This document shows, piece after piece, positions 35,439-44,672 of a stretch of DNA of 64,000 nt. Position numbers and translations under genes: made by a program. The DNA is from an uncultured candidate division Zixibacteria bacterium. GTDB taxonomy: Bacteria; Zixibacteria; MSB-5A5; SM1-73. The notes below the pieces were generated by a model. That model was given only the letters and a program-made list of their open reading frames with translations, was not told where the DNA came from and made no database searches. Within the stretch, counting starts at the first letter, position 1, and every line of letters begins with the position of its first letter. The DNA lies in contig CAIVRH010000048.1 of the NCBI GenBank assembly GCA_903908285.1, forward strand, positions 62,001 through 126,000, written 5' to 3'.

Positions 35439-36989
35439 CTATTTTTTGGATTTGAACATGTCGGTGATCTCTGCCCTCATCTCCAAATCGAACACCTTGA
35501 AGTGATCTAAGGGCAGCTTCTCTTCCTTAACCACTTCGATATTTAATCCCAGTTCCTTGCTCAACTTGCGAATACGGCTGGCTTTGCCTTCGCCGAAAAA
35601 CTGCACGACATCCGGGTGAACCAAAAGCCTATAATTCTTGCATTTTGCACCGACCTTGGCTCGTTTGAACCATCTTTCGATTTTCATCGCCATGGTTTCT
35701 TTGGAGATCAGCCTTCCTATTCCATCACAACAAGGACATATATCACTCAAAGTATGAAGTATCGAAGGCCGGATCCGTTCACGGGTCATCTCAACCAAAC
35801 CGAACTCGGAGATGGGAAGAATACTATTTCTGGAGCGGTCATTTCTAAAAGCAGATTTAAATTCCTCAAAAACCCTCTTTCGATTTTCGTTAAATTCCAT
35901 ATCGATAAAATCCACAATGATCAGACCACCAATGTCCCGGAGCCTGATCTGTCGCGCGATCTCTTTGGCCGCATCCATATTAGTTTTTAGCACAGTAGAT
36001 TCCTGGGTGGTTTTTCCCACATATCTGCCGGTGTTCACATCTATGGTCACCATAGCTTCGGTCTGGTCAATGACGAAGTAAGCACCTTTTTTTACCCATA
36101 CTTTTCGATCCAGCATCTTTTCTATTTCCGGCTCGATGTTATAAGCATCGAAAATGGGTACTTTCCCCTCATATAATTTCACCACCGAGCGGAGATTTTT
36201 AGCAACGGATTTCAGGTAGGACATGATGTTTTTATACTCCCGCTTGGAATCGATCACCACGCTGTTTACCTCGGTGGTTAAGACGTCTCGCATAATGCTG
36301 GAGATCAAGCCTATGTTCTTATGCACCAGCGCCGGTGCGTTCTTCTTTTCTGAAAGCTTTCTGATTTTTTTCCAGAATTTGTGAAGATACTTTATATCCG
36401 TTTTAATTTGATTTTTGTCCTTCCCCTCGGCTACGGTACGGATGATACAGCCGAATCCTTCAGGCTTTATCTCATAGGTCAGCTTCTTTAACCTTCTCTT
36501 CTCCGCCCAATCGGTGATTTTGCGGGAGACCCCCACGTGATCCTCACCCGGCACTAAAACTACGTATCTCCCCGGAAGTGACAGGTCGGTAGTGACGCGG
36601 GGTCCCTTGGTTCCGATGGGCTCCTTGGTAATTTGAACCAAAATCTCCTGCCCCTCCCTTAGAACTTCCTGTATATTCTCCGGCGGTTTCTTTTCCTTTT
36701 TTTTCTCCCCCCTATCCAAGAATTCTGCATCATCTTCATATAACAACCTCAATTGGGCTTTTGATTCTCCGATATCGGAAAAATGCAAAAAAGCGCTCTT
36801 CTCCAGACCGATGTCTAAGAATGCCGCTTGCATTCCAGGGAGAACGGTTTTGACTATGCCTTTGTAAATATCCCCCACTATCCTTTCCGATTCGGGGCGC
36901 TCCACCAGAAGCTCGACTAACTTAACATCCTCAAGAATAGCTAGGCGGGTCTCATATTCCGACACATTGATGATTATGTCTTTTTGCAT
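35439..36989 (-). CDS. rng: Ribonuclease G/E family
   Basis: 516 residues. S1 domain (about 20-110: VGDIYKGIVKTVLPGMQAAFLDIG), catalytic region with metal-binding Asp in VTIDVNTGRYVG and IIVDFIDME, and the zinc-link CPCCDGIG. There is no long C-terminal scaffold, so it is RNase G-like: it cleaves single-stranded 5'-monophosphate RNA and matures 16S rRNA. The ATG at 36989 overlaps the DUF116 gene by 38 bases and has GGAG upstream. Confidence 0.94.
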   Translation of the reverse strand: MQKDIIINVSEYETRLAILEDVKLVELLVERPESERIVGDIYKGIVKTVLPGMQAAFLDIGLEKSAFLHFSDIGESKAQLRLLYEDDAEFLDRGEKKKEKKPPENIQEVLREGQEILVQITKEPIGTKGPRVTTDLSLPGRYVVLVPGEDHVGVSRKITDWAEKRRLKKLTYEIKPEGFGCIIRTVAEGKDKNQIKTDIKYLHKFWKKIRKLSEKKNAPALVHKNIGLISSIMRDVLTTEVNSVVIDSKREYKNIMSYLKSVAKNLRSVVKLYEGKVPIFDAYNIEPEIEKMLDRKVWVKKGAYFVIDQTEAMVTIDVNTGRYVGKTTQESTVLKTNMDAAKEIARQIRLRDIGGLIIVDFIDMEFNENRKRVFEEFKSAFRNDRSRNSILPISEFGLVEMTRERIRPSILHTLSDICPCCDGIGRLISKETMAMKIERWFKRAKVGAKCKNYRLLVHPDVVQFFGEGKASRIRKLSKELGLNIEVVKEEKLPLDHFKVFDLEMRAEITDMFKSKK

Positions 36990-37767
36990 CGATAACTCCG
37001 TCTGATATGTATTGTACTGCTTTTTCCAATCTCTCCAGATCGACAAAGGTATTCAAGCAAGGGCCGTAGGGTCTTTGGTTTAAAATACCATATACCGGTA
37101 TGGGGTAAGCATCCTGTATACCGGAGCAAAGATCCCGCTCGCAGGCGACCGCTATAATGACCGTGGGCTTTTTATCCACTATCACTTTGCGCGCCAGGGT
37201 CCCGCCGGTAGCGACGGAAAGATCAATCTTGTATTTCTGTTGAATTCCCACGATATCACCGATAAGACAATCACCGCAACGCTGGCAGTTATTGAAATCA
37301 CCGATGATCTTATGGGGACAATCGAAATTCTGCAGGCAGTGGGGCAAAAGTATTAGAAGTCTGTCTCTTTGTATCCTTTTCTCGGTAGCTTTGAAAAGAG
37401 AGTTATTCACCTGGATAAACGATTCTCGCACTTGATCCCTGGATATCCCGAATAATCGTCCCAGGAAAAGGTTTATGGGAAACAATACTTTGAGGGTTAT
37501 CTGCTTTTCTCCGTGGGGAAAGAGGAAATCCTTCTCCAGTGCGGAGGAGAGGATTATCAGGAATAATCCGCCGGTCACGGTAACGATAAATAACAGTCCG
37601 GAAATCCTTATTCCCCAACTTAACACCGGATTCATAACACTAACCCGGGGGGAGATTAAATACCATAAGAGAAAAGAAAATAAGATGAGTACCACCAAGC
37701 TTAAGATGGATAGGTTCAAAAAAGTCCACTTCCCTCTAACTTTCAGTGTTTTCTCGAAATTAGTCAT
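36952..37767 (-). CDS. DUF116 family protein with N-terminal membrane helices
   Basis: 271 residues. Two transmembrane helices (about 15-38 and 48-72) are followed by the DUF116 domain with its cysteine pattern: LLPHCLQNFDCPHKI, CQRCGDCLIGD, ACERDLCSG and GPCLNTF. The cysteines suggest an Fe-S cluster or zinc site; the function is not established. It lies between fmt and rng, a placement often seen in anaerobes with the translation-related run tgt-yajC-def-fmt. Start codon has no strong binding site. Confidence 0.85.
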   Translation of the reverse strand: MTNFEKTLKVRGKWTFLNLSILSLVVLILFSFLLWYLISPRVSVMNPVLSWGIRISGLLFIVTVTGGLFLIILSSALEKDFLFPHGEKQITLKVLFPINLFLGRLFGISRDQVRESFIQVNNSLFKATEKRIQRDRLLILLPHCLQNFDCPHKIIGDFNNCQRCGDCLIGDIVGIQQKYKIDLSVATGGTLARKVIVDKKPTVIIAVACERDLCSGIQDAYPIPVYGILNQRPYGPCLNTFVDLERLEKAVQYISDGVIDAKRHNHQCVGI

Positions 37768-37899
37768 TATTTAATACCCTCAACTGACAAGCGGACTGTC
37801 AGGAAAAATATCTGCTAAACGCTAAATCCGATTTCATGTTACCCGACTTGGTTATAACATTCTATTAAGAAATGATTGCCGGGATACCTCATCCGTTTC

Positions 37900-38832
37900 C
37901 TATTCCAATTTCTCGCCCGGTTTCACCCGGTATCCTCTCTGGAATTCCTCCGCGCTCATCTTCTTTTTACTCTCCGGTTGAACTTCCAGTAGATTTAAGA
38001 AACCGCATCCGGTCCTGATCCTGACACTCTCCGGTTTATCCGGCTCCACTGCTTCTCCGAAATTCTCCGGATGGACTGTCTCTCCGATCGCTTCCGCTCT
38101 TAATACTTTTAGACTTCTTCCCCGGAAAATAGTATATGCACCCGGGGTAGGAGAAAGTCCCCGGATTAGATTTGTTATCTCCCGTGCCTTTTTTGACCAA
38201 TCGATCCGGCAGTGTTCCGGTGTAATCTTGGGAGCGCGTGTAGCTAACGAATCATCCTGTTTTAAAAGCTGCACCTCTCCCCTTTCTGCCATATCGATGG
38301 TTTCAACCAGCATTTCCGCACCCAAATTCGCCATCCGCTCGTGCAGCTCGCCAAACGTTTCATCCGGACCGATAGCTATTTCCCTTTGAAGGATCATGTC
38401 TCCGGTATCCACTTTCTTTCTTATGTAGAAAGTGGTGATACCGGTTTTGGTCTCCCCGTTGATTATCGCCCAGTTTATCGGTGCGGCTCCTCGGTATTTG
38501 GGCAATAGGGAGGCATGCAGGTTGATAGTTCCCTGCGGTGGCAGAGAAAAGACCTCCTCGGGGAGAATCCTAAAAGCTACCACCGCAATCAAATCCGGAT
38601 TCATTTCCTTTAAAGACCGGATGAAATTCTCATCATTCAGATTTTCAGGTGTCAGAACCTTCAAGCCGAGACCAATAGCAAAAATCTTTACCGGTGATTC
38701 GGAAAGCTTCTGTCCTCTCCCCTGGGGTTTGTCCGGAACCGTTACCACCCCCTCGATGGAGTGTTTACTTTCAAGCAGTTTCTTCAGACTGGGGACCGCA
38801 AATTGCGGTGTCCCCATGAAAACGATTCTCAT
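37900..38832 (-). CDS. fmt: Methionyl-tRNA formyltransferase
   Basis: 310 residues. Formyl-transferase domain (about 1-180) with catalytic Asn-His-Asp in NLHASLLPKYRGAAPINWA and KVDTGDM, and the C-terminal OB-like domain (about 205-305). It formylates initiator Met-tRNA using 10-formyl-tetrahydrofolate. def lies 24 bases upstream on the same strand; their pairing is universal in bacteria. Confidence 0.97.
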   Translation of the reverse strand: MRIVFMGTPQFAVPSLKKLLESKHSIEGVVTVPDKPQGRGQKLSESPVKIFAIGLGLKVLTPENLNDENFIRSLKEMNPDLIAVVAFRILPEEVFSLPPQGTINLHASLLPKYRGAAPINWAIINGETKTGITTFYIRKKVDTGDMILQREIAIGPDETFGELHERMANLGAEMLVETIDMAERGEVQLLKQDDSLATRAPKITPEHCRIDWSKKAREITNLIRGLSPTPGAYTIFRGRSLKVLRAEAIGETVHPENFGEAVEPDKPESVRIRTGCGFLNLLEVQPESKKKMSAEEFQRGYRVKPGEKLE

Positions 38833-38856
38833 AATCTGCTGATTCCATTATGGAGG

Positions 38857-39360
38857 TCAACTGGTGGAAATCTTTCTCAATTTCCTGGACAGAAGGCTTC
38901 TTTTTATAGAACTGAGATGATCGATGAACAGTATCCCGTTTAAGTGATCGATCTCGTGGGACAACACTCGGCTCAAAACACCTTTGGTTTGGATCACTAT
39001 CTCCTTTTCATCCAAATTCATTCCCCTTACGGTCATCTCCAAGGGTCGCTTGACGTCCGCATAAGTTCCGGGAATGGATAAGCATCCTTCCTCTTCCACC
39101 TGTTCCCCGCTTGAGTGTACCACCACCGGGTTGATGATCAACAGGGGGGAAGCATCCGTCTGAAAACGGGAAGTATCCACCACGATGATCCGGAGCTCCT
39201 CCCCCACCTGATTGGCTGCCAGCCCCATCCCTCCGGCTTCCTTTAAGGTTTGAAGCATCTGCAACACTAACTTTTTGATTTTTTCATCCACCCGGCTAAC
39301 CTCTTTGGTTTTTTTTCGAAGAACCGGATCACCATATTTTCTAATGGACATATCCGCCAT
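38857..39360 (-). CDS. def: Peptide deformylase
   Basis: 167 residues with all three motifs: GGMGLAANQVG, EEGCLSIPG and LSHEIDHLNG (metal ligands Cys and two His). It removes the N-formyl group from nascent proteins. Two ATGs are possible (39360 and 39351). Upstream and downstream genes are translation genes. The 146-base gap to yajC is AT-rich with an imperfect TTCAAAATTC repeat. Confidence 0.97.
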   Translation of the reverse strand: MADMSIRKYGDPVLRKKTKEVSRVDEKIKKLVLQMLQTLKEAGGMGLAANQVGEELRIIVVDTSRFQTDASPLLIINPVVVHSSGEQVEEEGCLSIPGTYADVKRPLEMTVRGMNLDEKEIVIQTKGVLSRVLSHEIDHLNGILFIDHLSSIKRSLLSRKLRKISTS

Positions 39361-39507
39361 ATATGTATCTCACCAATTCAAAATTCAAAGATAAAAATAT
39401 CCTCGATTGATTTTATTAACAACTCTAATTTTGAATTCTTACTTACAATTTTGCTCAGACGAGCAAGCGTCTGCTTACATTTTGCTTTTTTAATTTTGAA
39501 TTTCTTA

Positions 39508-39897
39508 TTATTCCGTTCCCACCTTACCGGCAATGGAACTTTTTAAAAACTCGACCTTTACGTTCTCGGCGATCTTTAAAACCACCTTGTTCTCCTGATC
39601 GTCCATACCCACGATGGTTCCGAAAATCCCGCTGGTGGTGACCACTTTATCGCCTTTGCGTATCGCGGAAATCATGGCCTTCTGCTCTTTTTGTCTTTTT
39701 TGCTGAGGCCGGATCAAAAGGAAATAGAACACAACCGCGATCAGTATCAAAGGCAAAAATGCGGCAATCCCTCCCCCCTGCCCGCCTCCGCTGCCACTCT
39801 GTCCCATAGCATAAACTGTTTCTACCATTACCCCTCCAAAAATTAGAAAGAATGTAAAAGAGGAAATCATTACCTTTAGCTTTTTAAAACTGTTCAT
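39508..39897 (-). CDS. yajC: Sec translocon accessory protein YajC
   Basis: 129 residues. An N-terminal signal-like helix, a Gly/Ser-rich linker (GQSGSGGGQGGG), then the YajC core: helix FLPLILIAVVFYFLLIRPQQKRQKE and the cytoplasmic KGDKVVTTSGIFGTIV. It associates with SecDF. The extra N-terminal hydrophobic segment is longer than in enterobacterial YajC. It follows tgt by 24 bases, the usual order tgt-yajC. secDF does not follow here. Confidence 0.94.
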   Translation of the reverse strand: MNSFKKLKVMISSFTFFLIFGGVMVETVYAMGQSGSGGGQGGGIAAFLPLILIAVVFYFLLIRPQQKRQKEQKAMISAIRKGDKVVTTSGIFGTIVGMDDQENKVVLKIAENVKVEFLKSSIAGKVGTE

Positions 39898-39921
39898 CTC
39901 AGGCTCCTGTTTGATTCTCCT

Positions 39922-41076
39922 TTAGTTGTTTAGTTCCTTTTCATTGGTCTGATATTTCTCCAAAAACTCCTTCTTCCATTCCAAAAATCCATCCGATAAG
40001 ATCGCTTCTCTGGCGTTTCTCATCAATTCCATATAAAAATAGAGACTGTGAATAGTAGCAAGTCTTAAAGCACTGATCTCCCCGGTATTGAAAAGATGTC
40101 TCAAGTATGCCCGGCTGTAATTTCTACAAGTGGAGCAGTTGCAGTTTTTATCGACCGGTGCGAAGTCATCCGCGAATTCTGAATTCTTGATGATCAGCTT
40201 GCCGTTACGGGTAAAAAGGCTGGCATTCCTTGCATTCCGGGTGGGGAGCACGCAGTCGAACATGTCGACACCTCTCTCTACGGCATCTACTATGTCTTCC
40301 GGCGTTCCCACTCCCATCAGATACCTTGGTTTTTCTACCGGAATAAAAGATAAAGACAATTCCACCATCTCCATGGTATTACTTTTCGGCTCTCCTAATG
40401 AAAGCCCGCCAACAGCATATCCGGGGAAATCCAGCTCGACTAAAGACTCAGCCGATATTTTTCTCAGCTCCGGATAAGTTCCACCTTGAATTATACCAAA
40501 TAATGCCTGCTCATGTTTGAAACCTTTAACCATTATTTCTTCATGCTCCCTCTTGCATCTTTTTGCCCAATTTAAAGTTAGCTGATTTGCTTTTTCCGCT
40601 TGCTCGAAAGAACAGGGGTAAAAAGCGGGTTCGTCTAGGCACATGATAATATCCGCTCCCAGAGAATGCTCGATCTCCATCACCTTCTCCGGTGTAAACA
40701 TATGATAGGATCCATCCAAGTGTGACTGAAACCTCACCCCCTCTTCCGTGGTTTTAGTCAGCGAATTTAAACTGAAAACCTGGTATCCCCCGCTGTCGGT
40801 AAGGACCGGCCGCTCCCAGCTCATAAATTTATGCAATCCCCCGGCTTTTTCGATGAGCAAATGTCCCGGTCGCAAATAGAGATGATAAGTATTGCCGAGT
40901 ATCATCTCCGCTCCGATATCCTTCAGATCTTCGGATGAGAGAGTCTTGACCGAAGCTTGCGTCCCCACCGGCATGAAAACCGGTGTATGCACCTCCCCGT
41001 GTGGGGTTTTCATAACTCCAACCCGGGCGTTACTGTACTTATCTTTCTTTACAATTTTATATTCAAAAGTATCCAA
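39922..41076 (-). CDS. tgt: Queuine tRNA-ribosyltransferase
   Basis: 384 residues. Catalytic and binding motifs: TPVFMPVGTQASVK, LTDSGGYQVF, and the zinc site CNCSTCRNYSRAYLRHL. It exchanges guanine-34 for preQ1 in tRNAs for Asp, Asn, His and Tyr. The start is TTG at 41076; the family's N-terminus begins exactly there, and no ATG is available before residue 22. First gene of the tgt-yajC-def-fmt-DUF116-rng-rplU run. Confidence 0.96.
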   Translation of the reverse strand: MDTFEYKIVKKDKYSNARVGVMKTPHGEVHTPVFMPVGTQASVKTLSSEDLKDIGAEMILGNTYHLYLRPGHLLIEKAGGLHKFMSWERPVLTDSGGYQVFSLNSLTKTTEEGVRFQSHLDGSYHMFTPEKVMEIEHSLGADIIMCLDEPAFYPCSFEQAEKANQLTLNWAKRCKREHEEIMVKGFKHEQALFGIIQGGTYPELRKISAESLVELDFPGYAVGGLSLGEPKSNTMEMVELSLSFIPVEKPRYLMGVGTPEDIVDAVERGVDMFDCVLPTRNARNASLFTRNGKLIIKNSEFADDFAPVDKNCNCSTCRNYSRAYLRHLFNTGEISALRLATIHSLYFYMELMRNAREAILSDGFLEWKKEFLEKYQTNEKELNN

Positions 41077-41140
41077 TTGAAACTTTCTTTATATGTTCGC
41101 CCAAACTGGACGGGGATTCGAACCAGGATGAAACATAGCG

Positions 41141-41263
41141 TGTCACCCTGACGGTTCGACTTCGCTCACCGTCCCTGAGTGAAATCGAAGGGAGCGTAGC
41201 GAAGGGTCTCGTCATGAGATTCTTCGGTCGTCCCGCCAAAGGCGGGACTTCCTCAGAATGACA
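41141..41263. repeat. Dispersed intergenic repeat with GC-rich palindrome
   Basis: Built of short inverted modules: GTCCCGCC-AAA-GGCGGGAC (41230-41248), a TTCGCTCACC / GGAGCGTAGCGAAGG arm, and ends TGTCACCCTGAC and CAGAATGACA. Part of it is related in inverse orientation to 21980-22000. It is not coding and sits between two operons. Such elements are commonly repeated in genomes of this type (general knowledge; not counted here). Confidence 0.6.
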
Positions 41264-41270
41264 ATTCGTA

Positions 41271-41828
41271 TTATACGGACCCATATCCGCCTAAGACTTC
41301 TGATACTGCTCGATACTGTTGAGCTTTGGGGCAATAACAAAAAAGGTTCATCTTCCCCACATCCAGTTTACCGCTTGAATCCATATATTCTGAATCTATG
41401 TGAGTAGCTACAATTTCCCCGAGGAAAAGATCGTGCGATCCCAATTCTATCACCTGTTTAACCATGCACTCCAAATTCACCGGACATTCCTGGATCAAAG
41501 GAGCATTGATCTTACTACCTTTGACCGGAGTCAGTTTGGTTTCTGCGAATTTATCGACGTTCTTTCCTGATTTGATCCCGCAAAAATCGGTCACCTTGAG
41601 CAGCTTCTGAGTGGGGATATTGATCACGAATTCTCTTGACTCTTTAATGATCCCATGCGAAAACTGACTTTTCCTTATACCTATTCCTACCATCGGTGGT
41701 TCTGAGCAAACCACCCCTACCCAACCAAGAGTAATGATGTTGGGTTTTTCGTCTTTCCTTTGACAGCTTACCATCACCGCCGGGAGCGGAAATAACACAG
41801 TCTGTGGTTCTAAAAGTGTTTTAGACAT
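41271..41828 (-). CDS. Flavin reductase-like (flavoredoxin-type) protein
   Basis: 185 residues, FMN-binding split-barrel: PAVMVSCQRKDEKPNIITLGWVGVVCSEPPMVGIGI and FVINIP followed by KLTPVKGSKINAPLI. In anaerobes such flavoredoxins pass electrons between flavin and ferredoxin-like proteins. It has GAGGTTAAT before the ATG. It is a single gene downstream of the SRPBCC fragment; substrate and partner are unknown. Confidence 0.87.
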   Translation of the reverse strand: MSKTLLEPQTVLFPLPAVMVSCQRKDEKPNIITLGWVGVVCSEPPMVGIGIRKSQFSHGIIKESREFVINIPTQKLLKVTDFCGIKSGKNVDKFAETKLTPVKGSKINAPLIQECPVNLECMVKQVIELGSHDLFLGEIVATHIDSEYMDSSGKLDVGKMNLFCYCPKAQQYRAVSEVLGGYGSV

Positions 41829-41858
41829 ATTAACCTCTATAAGAATAAGTAAAACTCT

Positions 41859-41972
41859 TCATTCCCATTTAATCGGACCTTCCTCAAATCTTTTCTTCAA
41901 TCTATTTAACACAACCCCCCAAGCTCTGTCAAAATAATTATATACCTCGTCTCCCTCCGTATATTCTTTCTA
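41859..41972 (-). pseudogene. C-terminal fragment of a duplicated SRPBCC gene
   Basis: Minus-strand translation gives EGDEVYNYFDRAWGVVLNRL followed by KKRFEEGPIKWE and a stop, almost identical to the end of the intact gene at 43106. The DNA is also very similar. Nothing upstream of this segment aligns, and a TAG lies in frame, so it is a truncated copy. It sits on the far side of the deacetylase gene from the intact copy. Confidence 0.85.
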
Positions 41973-42008
41973 ACCTATCGTGTTCGAAGTCTTGGGAAGT
42001 AAAATTTT

Positions 42009-43064
42009 CTATTCCATTTTTTGCCTTTCCCCCAAGAATTCGTTCTTCTTCCACCATTTGCATATTTCTTCCCCCGAGGTCATCCAAGCTCTTTGGCTCT
42101 GGCAATATTTCAATATCTCTTCATAGAACTCCAACATAAAGCCATCCATACTGGTGTTGTGCCAGATAATGGTCAGAACCCCATGACATTTTTCCACGGT
42201 GTGGACAAGCCACTTGGTCAGCTCCCACGCTTCCTCCAAATCCAGCCTCATATATTCGAATAACGTGGAATCCATGATCGTCAACGGAATTTCTAAAATA
42301 TCAATACACTTTTTTGTGGTCAGATCAAAAGGCTTGAATGGATGGCACATGCCGTTCCTGAATCCCACACAGTCGGCATATCCGAAGGTGGCATCATATT
42401 CGAATCCGGCTTCCTTCAGAAATGTCCAAGTTGTCGGCACCATAAATCTAAGATAATGATTTCTATATCCGATGATTTGCTTCCCTATGACATTCTCCAA
42501 TAGTTCTTTCTCTTTTTTCATCATATCCGGATCATGGAACGCCTCATGCCCGCCGTGTAGACCGATTTCCCAACCGCTATCGATAATCTGATTCAATTCC
42601 TTCTTTAAGTCCTTTATACGATAGTTATAGTCCGTATCGCCTTTCTCCAATGCCATAAAATAGAAACTTGACTTGGCTCCATATTTCTTTTCTAAGTACA
42701 TAATCTGATCGAAATTCCATAACGGATTGAGTCTTTCGCTCAATTGATTCAAAAATATCCTAAAAGATTTCCCGAATTTTCCTCTCTTCAACGACTTTGC
42801 CATCTCATAAACCATCTTAGATTTTGAGAAGCGGAGAATGTCAATATCGTGAGTCAAGCAAACCGCAAATTCCCGGTCGTCGGGATATTTAACTTTCAAT
42901 CCGTTCTGGATTAAAAATTCCGACACCTTTGGTTCCAGGATGTTTCTGTTTTTAGATAAGTATGCGGGAAATCTCTGGAATTTATCCAAAAGCGGTGGGT
43001 CATATTCCTCCTTCCGGGTGAATATATCCCAAAGATTCTCGTTCTCCTTCAGAAGTTCAATCAT
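42009..43064 (-). CDS. Polysaccharide deacetylase family (carbohydrate esterase 4-like) protein
   Basis: 351 residues. CE4-type motifs: CLTHDID (H72, D73, D75) and IGLHGGHEAF (H168, H171), GYRNHYLRF, and near the end TIIWHN. Such proteins remove acetyl groups from sugars (peptidoglycan, exopolysaccharide). No signal peptide is seen, so it is probably cytoplasmic, as in gene clusters for surface polysaccharide. The flanks (intact SRPBCC gene and its fragment) suggest this gene sits inside a local duplication. Shine-Dalgarno AGAGATA. Confidence 0.8.
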   Translation of the reverse strand: MIELLKENENLWDIFTRKEEYDPPLLDKFQRFPAYLSKNRNILEPKVSEFLIQNGLKVKYPDDREFAVCLTHDIDILRFSKSKMVYEMAKSLKRGKFGKSFRIFLNQLSERLNPLWNFDQIMYLEKKYGAKSSFYFMALEKGDTDYNYRIKDLKKELNQIIDSGWEIGLHGGHEAFHDPDMMKKEKELLENVIGKQIIGYRNHYLRFMVPTTWTFLKEAGFEYDATFGYADCVGFRNGMCHPFKPFDLTTKKCIDILEIPLTIMDSTLFEYMRLDLEEAWELTKWLVHTVEKCHGVLTIIWHNTSMDGFMLEFYEEILKYCQSQRAWMTSGEEICKWWKKNEFLGERQKME

Positions 43065-43105
43065 TATCTCTTACCCTAAATCAATAAGAAACGAGTGGAA
43101 TCGGA

Positions 43106-43609
43106 TTAATCCCATTTAACCGGACCTTCCTCGAATCTTTTCTTCAATCTATTTAGCACCACACCCCAAGCACTGTCAAAATAATTGTACACCTCATCCC
43201 ATTCCTTCCCTTCTTTCCAGCCTAAGTGGGTTAATCTCACCAACACTGTATTATCTTTAAAATCCTCAAATTCCAACACTACCCAGGTTCTCTCGTTCCG
43301 TACGTTGGGAAATTCTGGTGGGGCATTCCAGGTGAAGGAGAGCATCTTCTCCGGAATGAAACTTAAAACGTTACAACCTTCTGAACCTCTACTGCCTGCA
43401 TTTTCCGGCGGGTAGAAATAGATTTCGTAAGCCCCCCCTAACCAAAGCTCTATTTTGGCATCCGGCGCAAAAAATGTTTTAATGCCTTCAGCGGTGGTAA
43501 ATGCATTCCATACATCGCTGATGGATGCTGAGACTTGTATTTCTTTGTATATCTCTTTCATTTTCCCTGGTATTGTCAATTCTCCATATAATCCAGATTC
43601 AGTGAACAT
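43106..43609 (-). CDS. SRPBCC (AHSA1/START-like) domain protein
   Basis: 167 residues. The fold starts at residue 17 (MKEIYKEIQVSASISDVWNA), includes a hydrophobic ligand cavity pattern (FTWNAPPEFPNVRNERTWVVLEF) and ends with the helix NYFDSAWGVVLNRLKKRFEEG. AHSA1-like proteins bind hydrophobic ligands; the role is unknown. Both M1 and M17 are possible starts. The C-terminal 34 codons are duplicated at 41859. Confidence 0.86.
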   Translation of the reverse strand: MFTESGLYGELTIPGKMKEIYKEIQVSASISDVWNAFTTAEGIKTFFAPDAKIELWLGGAYEIYFYPPENAGSRGSEGCNVLSFIPEKMLSFTWNAPPEFPNVRNERTWVVLEFEDFKDNTVLVRLTHLGWKEGKEWDEVYNYFDSAWGVVLNRLKKRFEEGPVKWD

Positions 43610-43674
43610 CTCTTCAATTTCTCTGCCTCTTTAATAGCACAAATAACTACAAAAATCAAGTTTAAAGTAATTTC

Positions 43675-44583
43675 TTAAGTTAACCGAATTTTAAACTTCT
43701 CCACCATGTGATCAGGAAAATAGGAAAGTTTCGCTTTCCGCAATCCCGGTTCGCCCAGATCCTGTTCCCGGTTGACATAAGGAATATTCGACCACAGCTT
43801 TTCACAGAACTTTTGGTTTATCTGGGCATAAAGTCCTGGAATCTCCGGATTGGCTTTCTCGATATGCACCACGGCAGTCTGCTGATTTAATAACTCTCCC
43901 ATAGCGAAAGCCTCGACTTTGTTATTTATTAGAATCACCCCACCCTCGATCTTCAGGCTTTCGAAATGGTTTAAAGCCTGCCGAACCGCTTCCCATTCTT
44001 CCAAAAGATTCAAATCCTCTTCACACCGGTGGAACTCACACCAGTTTTCTGCCAAAGCCAGACATGGCTCTACCAGTTCCCCACTCAGCGGGGAATAGAC
44101 GAATGAATATACCTGCTCAAATTGATGGATGTGATTCCGCTTGGAGTGATATTTCCTGCCTGCCAGCTTGATCAGATCCTCGCTTCGGTAGACGTAATCG
44201 AAATGATCCCGGGTCGGTTCGACCAAAAGATCCGATGCCCCTTGGATTTCCGAAATCAGGATCTGATCCGCTCTTTCGATTCGCGGTTCTTTTTGAACTT
44301 TTTCGTGGGCTAACCACTTTAACAGCAAACGTACAACTTCCAACCGCGAAGGAGGTCCTATAGGTGGGAAGGCAAATCCTGTGTTTTCGCTGGTGGAAGA
44401 AATGACTATCAGCCAGTCTTGATACTTGGACCATTGAATTCCGTAATGAGTGCGCCAGATAAATAAATTGGTAAAGGTCAATTCGGAAGTCTGGGGTTGA
44501 TATTTCCACAAAATATCCCGGATGAAATCACGGTCCTCCAATTCGATTGCTTTGAACTCCGGGAACTCGGGAACAGATGCCAA
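43675..44583 (-). CDS. DUF2156 (phosphatidylglycerol lysyltransferase C-terminal-like) protein
   Basis: 302 residues with a double GNAT-like fold: ELTFTNLFIWR near the start and REQDLGEPGLRKAKLSYFP near the end, the DUF2156 signature. Related domains transfer aminoacyl groups from tRNA to lipid; stand-alone members are not characterised. Start is TTG with AAGGAG seven bases upstream. It faces the divergent DUF883 gene. Confidence 0.84.
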   Translation of the reverse strand: MASVPEFPEFKAIELEDRDFIRDILWKYQPQTSELTFTNLFIWRTHYGIQWSKYQDWLIVISSTSENTGFAFPPIGPPSRLEVVRLLLKWLAHEKVQKEPRIERADQILISEIQGASDLLVEPTRDHFDYVYRSEDLIKLAGRKYHSKRNHIHQFEQVYSFVYSPLSGELVEPCLALAENWCEFHRCEEDLNLLEEWEAVRQALNHFESLKIEGGVILINNKVEAFAMGELLNQQTAVVHIEKANPEIPGLYAQINQKFCEKLWSNIPYVNREQDLGEPGLRKAKLSYFPDHMVEKFKIRLT

Positions 44584-44672
44584 GAATCTTCTCCTTAAAT
44601 TGTAGATGTAATCACCGCTAAAAGCTGCATATTTACAAGATAACTTTTAATGAGCTAAAACGCAATTTTATA

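Noticed and set aside
41101-41140. A tRNA gene suggested by a T-arm-like sequence
   Set aside because: Only the T-loop is present; stems do not pair and no acceptor or anticodon arm is found.
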